From NCBI GenBank assembly GCA_949296605.1, contig CASFPB010000047.1, forward strand, positions 1 to 39,331: a stretch of DNA of 39,331 nucleotides, written 5' to 3'. A program made the translations under genes and the position numbers. The DNA is from an uncultured bacterium (lineage in GTDB: Bacteria; Bacillota_I; Bacilli_A; RF39; UBA660). Within the stretch, counting starts at the first letter, position 1, and each line of letters opens with the position of its first letter. Below, one piece after another: positions 34,521 through 39,331 of the stretch. The notes under the pieces are model-generated. The model did no database searches and was not told where the DNA came from. It saw only the letters and a list, made by a program, of their open reading frames with translations.

Positions 34521-36041
34521 CTATATACTTTTCTTAAGAGTTTCTAAATAATTAATACACTCTTTCATAACACCTTTCCCAAATTTTTTATTTAAATAAT
34601 TAATAAATGGATCAACTTCATCACGAATTAAGGCAACACTTAATTGATCAAATTTTCTTAATATTTTTTTAGCAATAAAATAATCTAAAGCTGCTATTTC
34701 ATCTCCACCACATGCAACATATACTGGAATAAAAATATTTAATTGTTTCATTATACGATTTCCAAACGCTATACGAAAATGTTCTATTACATAACTATCT
34801 ACCTCTGCTACATCGTCTAAAACTTTTTTTGATACAGGATATTTTTCAACAGCATCAGCAAATAACGATTCCAAAAAGCTAGAATTTATATTGATTGCTT
34901 CTTGTTCACGACATTTAAATGGCGCTACTTTAGTATTAATATCTATTGGAGTAGCTCTATCATAAACCTTATCGGTTACCATAAAAGTTGAATCATCGTT
35001 ATTAATAGTTCCAATATACCATAAATTTTCAGGTAATTTTAACTTTCCATTAATAATTTTTTTAGGATCTCTTGGCCATCCGCTCGGAGCAATATCAACA
35101 ATCCATTCATCTCTACTAGGCATTTCCAATATAGATAATAAATCAGCAAAATAATATTCAACACGAGCTAAATTCATTTCATCAAGTATTATTGTATGCA
35201 CATCATCATCAAATGAAGATACATAAATTTCTCCTAAAGCTCTAGTTTCATTAAATTTTTTTGTAAATTCATTAAAATATCCTAAAAAATCTGATTTATC
35301 ACGCCAAGATGGTTCAACAGATGAAACACAAGAATCTTTACTAACAAACTTTCCCCATGCATAAGCAAGAGACGTTTTACCAGTTCCAGATATACCTTGT
35401 AAAATAATTAATTTCCCACACGCTAAACCCGCAAAAAATGGTCTAAGTATCGAAAAATCATAATATAAATTTAATTGACTAGCAGAAAAACATCTAAAAT
35501 CATCAATTAATTCTTCCAAAGTAAAATTATTATCATATTTTTTTACTTTATAATCAGCAAATTGAATGTCCATAGCATTTAACTTAGGGAATCTTATACC
35601 ATTAATATCAATATCTTCATCACTATTTGTTTTTTCAGTTTCTTCATTTTCATCAGGATTAATACCTAATTGTGAAACCTTCATAGCCATTAATTCGTCT
35701 TTTTCTTTCATTAACTTACGAACTTTATCATTTAAATTACCAATCTCATTTAAAAGTTCATCTTTACTAAAATTTTCAGTAATTTTTCTTTTTATCTTCT
35801 TAATTAATAGAAATAGCAACAAACCTATAATACCTACAATAATAATCAAAATAATAATAGTAACAATTACAAAAAGTGTTTCATTGCCATTAAAAGCATC
35901 CTTATAACTACTTACAACTTTAGCGTAATCTCCAAAACTAAATATTTGCTTTATTCCATTTATTAATCCTTTGAATATCATAAATATTCCATCAAAAAAT
36001 ATTGAAACAAACTCATAAAAAAATCTAAAAAATGTGTTCAT
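34521..36041 (-). CDS. Membrane-anchored McrB-like AAA+ NTPase
   Basis: This 506-residue protein joins a membrane anchor to an McrB-type motor. Residues 1-34 are hydrophobic and may lie in the membrane. Residues 56-80 are a strong transmembrane helix followed by KKIKRK, so the rest is cytoplasmic. A coiled coil spans about 87-120 and an acidic linker follows. The AAA domain (about 195-430) has Walker A GISGTGKT (216-223), PSWRDKSDFLGYFNEF, Walker B IILDEMNLARVEYYFADLL (284-302) and the sensor GTINNDDST (344-352) with VYDRA. These strings are characteristic of the McrB branch, whose members hydrolyse GTP or ATP in hexameric rings. The gene starts two bases after the tailed signal peptidase. 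GGAGTGAG precedes the ATG. Confidence 0.9.
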   Translation of the reverse strand: MNTFFRFFYEFVSIFFDGIFMIFKGLINGIKQIFSFGDYAKVVSSYKDAFNGNETLFVIVTIIILIIIVGIIGLLLFLLIKKIKRKITENFSKDELLNEIGNLNDKVRKLMKEKDELMAMKVSQLGINPDENEETEKTNSDEDIDINGIRFPKLNAMDIQFADYKVKKYDNNFTLEELIDDFRCFSASQLNLYYDFSILRPFFAGLACGKLIILQGISGTGKTSLAYAWGKFVSKDSCVSSVEPSWRDKSDFLGYFNEFTKKFNETRALGEIYVSSFDDDVHTIILDEMNLARVEYYFADLLSILEMPSRDEWIVDIAPSGWPRDPKKIINGKLKLPENLWYIGTINNDDSTFMVTDKVYDRATPIDINTKVAPFKCREQEAININSSFLESLFADAVEKYPVSKKVLDDVAEVDSYVIEHFRIAFGNRIMKQLNIFIPVYVACGGDEIAALDYFIAKKILRKFDQLSVALIRDEVDPFINYLNKKFGKGVMKECINYLETLKKSI

Positions 36042-36043
36042 AC

Positions 36044-38071
36044 TTACTCACTCCAATAACCTCCAACTTTTTCATCAATATCATCATAGAGGATTTTTTC
36101 TTTTAAACTATCATCAATTTTATCGTATTTATCTGTTAAATCATTTTTATCAACAAAAATATATTCCATCATTTGAATTATAGATTCATTTAAAGCATTA
36201 TCAATTCCCCGTGCATCAGTAGCAAATTTATAACCGGCATTTATTAATTTAACAATATTCTTCTTATTTTCAAATAACTTTTCATATCTTACTAAAATTA
36301 TTATATTATTTTTGGCATATTCATCTTCAATAATCTTAAAAATTTGCACCAATTTATTAACTTTACTATACAAATCTTCATTAATATAAATAATATATTT
36401 TGTATCAACAGTTCCAATATACATATTTTTTAATAATTGAATTAATAATAAATTTAATAAAACCTCAATTTTATTTTCAGCAATAATGCCATCACTATAA
36501 GTTTTATCAATAATATAATCACTATAAACATTACTAAAATTAATATTATGTTCTAATAAAACAGATTCCAAATTTTTTTTAGATAATTGGTTATATTTTA
36601 ATTTAAAGACATTAGTATCTAATTTATTAATTACATATTTTAACATATTTTTATATTTATTTTGAATCTTTAATATATCATTAACCATTTTATCAATTTG
36701 TTCAGCAGAAAAATCAGTTGAATTTAAAAATTTTAAAATCTTATTTTTATAATTTTTTCTTTTATCATTTATATTTAAATTACTATTATAATAAAATTCA
36801 ATATACAAAATTAAATGTAAGTAATTAGAATATTTATTAACTTTTAAACTATAATTTTTATCATTTCCTTTATAACTATCAATTAAATCATTTGAAAAAG
36901 CATCTATTGCTTGTGATAACCTCGAATTAATGTTTCTCCCATCATACTCGACATTAACATTACCACAATAATTATAATATTTACCATCAATATAATTTTG
37001 TATCAAAATTTCTCTAATAGTGGCTTCATTTGTGGTAAGCTTAGCATTTTCATTTAAAACATCAATTAATTCTTCTAATTCTTCACCTTTCATAAACATA
37101 GCTTTATCAATAATGTTTTGAAATTTTTTCCGTTTTGAATATAATATCTCCAAGTTTTTTTCAGCTTCTGTTTCATTAACAATATTTAAATCATCTTGTT
37201 CTTTAGTTTCAACAACTTCATCTATTTCATCTATTTTTGGAGAATCCAAATCTTTTTTATCGACCTTTACCATTCTAAAATACATTGTTTTATCAAAATT
37301 TTCATCCACATCAATTGTTTCATTGTTAGAATTTTCACTTTCATAACTAATAGGACTAGAATCAGCAAAAAAATCATAATTTTGATCAGTTGATGATGAT
37401 TCTTTATCATTAATACTATCATTATTAACTTGTGTAATAGAAACACTATCATTATTAATAACATCATTAGTAACATTTTTAGTTTTATTATTTTTTAACA
37501 ATTTATCATTAATAAACTTTCTTATTTTAATCAAAATATTTTTAATTACATTATCTATAACTTTATTAGAAGTTTCTTGATCTTTTTTGAAAACTAAATT
37601 TACAATATATAAAGTAACAATTAACGCAATTAATACATAAGGATTAAAAATTGTTGCTCTAAAGATACCAAAACAAGGAAGAATTTTAACTACTACTCCA
37701 ACTATTTGTTCTTTAACTATAGAATCATCATTTACATTATTAGCATCACCTCGTGTTGTATATACTTCATTATATTTAGCTACAACACGATGAGTTATAT
37801 ATTTTTTTTCATCCTTAAAAGTAACAATATCCCCAACCTCAATATCGTCTTTATATTTTACTATAATCCAATCTCCCTTTTCAATCTCTGGGCTCATACT
37901 ACCCGAAGTAACTTCAAACAAAGAATAACCAAAAAAACTGGACTTATCATTCTTTAGTACTTTAACTTGAATAATATTATAAATTGATATTAATAAAACT
38001 AAACCTAAGACAACAATAAAAACATTCATAAATATGTTTAGCACTTTACTAATTACATTTTTATCTTTCAT
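36044..38071 (-). CDS. ER-type signal peptidase fused to a ~510-residue cytoplasmic tail
   Basis: Residues 1-165 are a SipW-like signal peptidase. It has membrane segment 10-36, catalytic Ser58 in TSGSMSPEIEKGDW, His94 in ITHRVVA, Asp109 in TRGDANNVNDD and a second membrane segment at 143-161. Such enzymes normally end soon after the second segment. Here a basic stretch, an acidic Ser/Asn-rich linker (about 195-300) and a helical domain (300-545) follow, all predicted cytoplasmic. The last 120 residues alternate strands and helices in a way that recalls a degenerate EAL fold. It is first in the operon with the McrB-like NTPase. Length is about four times the usual. The helical and final regions match no family I recognise. 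Confidence 0.88.
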   Translation of the reverse strand: MKDKNVISKVLNIFMNVFIVVLGLVLLISIYNIIQVKVLKNDKSSFFGYSLFEVTSGSMSPEIEKGDWIIVKYKDDIEVGDIVTFKDEKKYITHRVVAKYNEVYTTRGDANNVNDDSIVKEQIVGVVVKILPCFGIFRATIFNPYVLIALIVTLYIVNLVFKKDQETSNKVIDNVIKNILIKIRKFINDKLLKNNKTKNVTNDVINNDSVSITQVNNDSINDKESSSTDQNYDFFADSSPISYESENSNNETIDVDENFDKTMYFRMVKVDKKDLDSPKIDEIDEVVETKEQDDLNIVNETEAEKNLEILYSKRKKFQNIIDKAMFMKGEELEELIDVLNENAKLTTNEATIREILIQNYIDGKYYNYCGNVNVEYDGRNINSRLSQAIDAFSNDLIDSYKGNDKNYSLKVNKYSNYLHLILYIEFYYNSNLNINDKRKNYKNKILKFLNSTDFSAEQIDKMVNDILKIQNKYKNMLKYVINKLDTNVFKLKYNQLSKKNLESVLLEHNINFSNVYSDYIIDKTYSDGIIAENKIEVLLNLLLIQLLKNMYIGTVDTKYIIYINEDLYSKVNKLVQIFKIIEDEYAKNNIIILVRYEKLFENKKNIVKLINAGYKFATDARGIDNALNESIIQMMEYIFVDKNDLTDKYDKIDDSLKEKILYDDIDEKVGGYWSE

Positions 38072-38106
38072 TTACTCACATCCACATCTGCTATCCTAAT
38101 ATAAAT

Positions 38107-38135
38107 ATATTAGCACAGAATATGATAATTTTCAA
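38107..38135 (-). promoter_or_regulatory. SigA promoter of the signal peptidase/McrB operon
   Basis: On the minus strand TTGAAA (38130-38135), a 17-base spacer and TAATAT (38107-38112), with TGC directly before the -10 box. The start codon is about 36 bases downstream of the -10 box. The rest of the 287-base gap up to 38358 is very AT-rich with no gene and no other strong signal apart from a terminator. Confidence 0.75.
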
Positions 38136-38310
38136 CAAAATTTGACAAACTAAAATAGTAATTTTGAATAACAAAATTAACCAATATTTAATTGATAAAT
38201 TGTATTAATTAAAACAACAATAAATCAAAAAATTTATTTAAAAATATATAATTATAGCCAAAAATAAAATTACTCAATCATATATAATTTGATTAAAAAT
38301 TATTGCATAA

Positions 38311-38334
38311 TAAAAAAGTGATTTTTAAATCACT
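38311..38334 (-). terminator. Terminator after the partial surface-protein gene
   Basis: AGTGATTT (38317-38324) and AAATCACT (38327-38334) form a hairpin, followed on the minus strand by a T-run at 38311-38317. It lies 24 bases after the stop at 38359. Confidence 0.8.
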
Positions 38335-38358
38335 CTTTTATATCTATAAATTAAGTAA

Positions 38359-39331
38359 TTAATTTACTGTCCAAGTTCCATCAGCAAATGTTGCAGTTTT
38401 TGGAACTTCGTTGTCAGTAAATGTAAATTCTTCTTCATAATCTTTTGGAATTACAAATCCTTTATTTGATGTATTATATTGTACTCCTGCTGCAATTGCT
38501 TCATCAGATAATACAACTTCTCCTGTTGCTACATAACTAAATGTAGTTCCAGTTATATCTGTTGATGGACCATCATAACCAGGTATATCTGTTTCTTCGT
38601 ATCTTTCTTTTGTAAATCCAAAACTTACAGATATTTGTTTTCCTAATTGTGCAAAATCATAGTTATCTATATCTTGTCCTTCTATCCAAATATATACTCT
38701 TACTTTTGTTATACTGTTTGGTGCTAAAGTCATGAATGCTTCTCTGTTTTCACCTTTTATCATTTTTGTTGTATCAGTAAATGTAGGGAATTCTACTAAT
38801 TTATAATCAGACTTATCTTCAGCTTCAAAATAAGTTTTATAATCAACAGTATTGCTAGTATAAGTATTATATCTTGCACCATCATAAATATTTACATTAT
38901 CATCTACGCCCAAGTCTCTACTAATTGAGTATGTTGGAAGTGGATCATATCCTGCACCATCATTATCAGTTATTTCAGTACATACCACACCATCATTGTA
39001 AGATGAATTACTATAAACATTAGAACCATCTGGATCTGCTTTTCTAGTTAAACAAGATTTGTTATACCAATTAATTGCATTTTGAACGTGTTTTGTATCA
39101 TTTGGTTCCCATATTTGGGCTTCTCTACATATTCCTGTAACAGAATCACCACCCTTACATGTAATACCTGTTACTACATCTGTATCAACACTACCATCAC
39201 CAATTACACGTCCTATTTGAACTATTCCAACTCTTACTGAATTTTCTATTCCAGTATTTTGTACTCCACCAGTATCTGATACTTTTACTTCTGAATTATA
39301 TGTTAAATATATTGCTTCTTCATTTAATGGA
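38359..39331 (-). CDS. Secreted TasA-like protein (IEGQDID family), 5' end beyond the window
   Basis: The frame is open from the stop at 38359 to the window edge (323 codons), so the true start lies beyond 39331. An internal ATG at 38988 is not the start. The visible part aligns over its whole length with the 471-residue protein at 14.3 kb. Shared blocks are PLNEEAIYL, NTGIENSVRVGIVQIGRVI, WEPNDTKHVQNAINWYN, DDNVNIYDGA, PNSITKVRVYIWIEGQDIDN, YDFAQLG and VSFGFTKER. Cysteines in CKGGDSVTGIC are conserved between the two. The C-terminal tail, 70-odd residues, is more diverged. Base composition is less AT-rich than average, suggesting good expression. By homology the missing 5' end should encode a SipW-type signal. 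Confidence 0.87.
   Translation of the reverse strand, partial: PLNEEAIYLTYNSEVKVSDTGGVQNTGIENSVRVGIVQIGRVIGDGSVDTDVVTGITCKGGDSVTGICREAQIWEPNDTKHVQNAINWYNKSCLTRKADPDGSNVYSNSSYNDGVVCTEITDNDGAGYDPLPTYSISRDLGVDDNVNIYDGARYNTYTSNTVDYKTYFEAEDKSDYKLVEFPTFTDTTKMIKGENREAFMTLAPNSITKVRVYIWIEGQDIDNYDFAQLGKQISVSFGFTKERYEETDIPGYDGPSTDITGTTFSYVATGEVVLSDEAIAAGVQYNTSNKGFVIPKDYEEEFTFTDNEVPKTATFADGTWTVN

Noticed and set aside
33381-36041. Reading the McrB-like and DUF2357 genes as a McrBC restriction system
   Set aside because: The NTPase has a transmembrane helix, no nuclease motif is visible in the partner, and both lie in one operon with signal peptidases and a secreted protein rather than with other defence genes.
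38136-38310. A small gene or regulatory RNA in the AT-rich gap
   Set aside because: No start with a ribosome site and no open frame of useful length on either strand; short inverted repeats there are what chance gives at this base composition.
38359-38988. A complete 209-residue gene starting at the ATG at 38988
   Set aside because: The frame stays open to the window edge and the extra 114 codons align with the paralogue at 14.3 kb, so the ATG is internal.

Overview
The window is very AT-rich, roughly a quarter G+C. It carries a monoderm envelope gene set: a lipoteichoic-acid-synthase-type sulfatase, a sortase substrate, polysaccharide deacetylase and MurC. Ribosome binding sites are AGGAGG-like and promoters are of SigA type. 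I infer a host-associated low-GC Bacillota, probably an uncultured gut Bacilli lineage (RF39 or Erysipelotrichales-like). This is inferred from composition and gene content only; there is no rRNA or other phylogenetic marker. No tRNA, rRNA, CRISPR array, insertion sequence or phage gene is visible.

Layout. Positions 1-3.9 kb hold the start of a radical SAM gene (leftward, cut by the edge) and a MacB-type ABC ATPase/permease pair (rightward). At 4.0-7.4 kb is a large DUF11-repeat wall protein with an NPKTG sorting signal. At 7.5-11.3 kb are murC, a tRNA-dihydrouridine synthase, a PduL-type phosphotransacylase and an unknown helical protein. At 11.5-16.4 kb is a five-gene leftward operon: three related secreted or anchored proteins sharing an IEG(Q/N)D motif, a 47-residue acidic protein and a helical cytosolic protein. 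At 16.5-21.5 kb are rmuC, asnB and the LtaS-like enzyme. At 21.6-23.2 kb a secreted protein lies divergent from a small Xre regulator, with a dyad between them. At 23.3-29.5 kb are a CPBP protease, yebC, and an envelope operon (ZIP transporter, SDR, patatin, polysaccharide deacetylase).

The most interesting part is 29.6-38.1 kb, all leftward. It starts with an ER-type (SipW-like) signal peptidase carrying an unusual cytoplasmic tail of about 510 residues. Next come a membrane-anchored McrB-like AAA+ NTPase, a DUF2357 (McrC-like) protein with no visible nuclease domain, and a second SipW-like peptidase. Three secreted proteins with TasA/camelysin-type signal sequences follow. A further member of the secreted family starts beyond the right edge and ends at 38359.

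Working model (inference): the two ER-type peptidases mature a set of surface-fibre-like proteins. Five complete ones in the window end their hydrophobic segment with [ST]-[YFL]-A-[WYS]-F. The membrane-tethered McrB/McrC-like pair would power or gate their export or assembly at the inner face of the membrane, docking on the peptidase's tail. I know of no described system with this composition. The alternative, a McrBC-type restriction system, fits poorly because the NTPase has a membrane anchor and no nuclease motif is visible.
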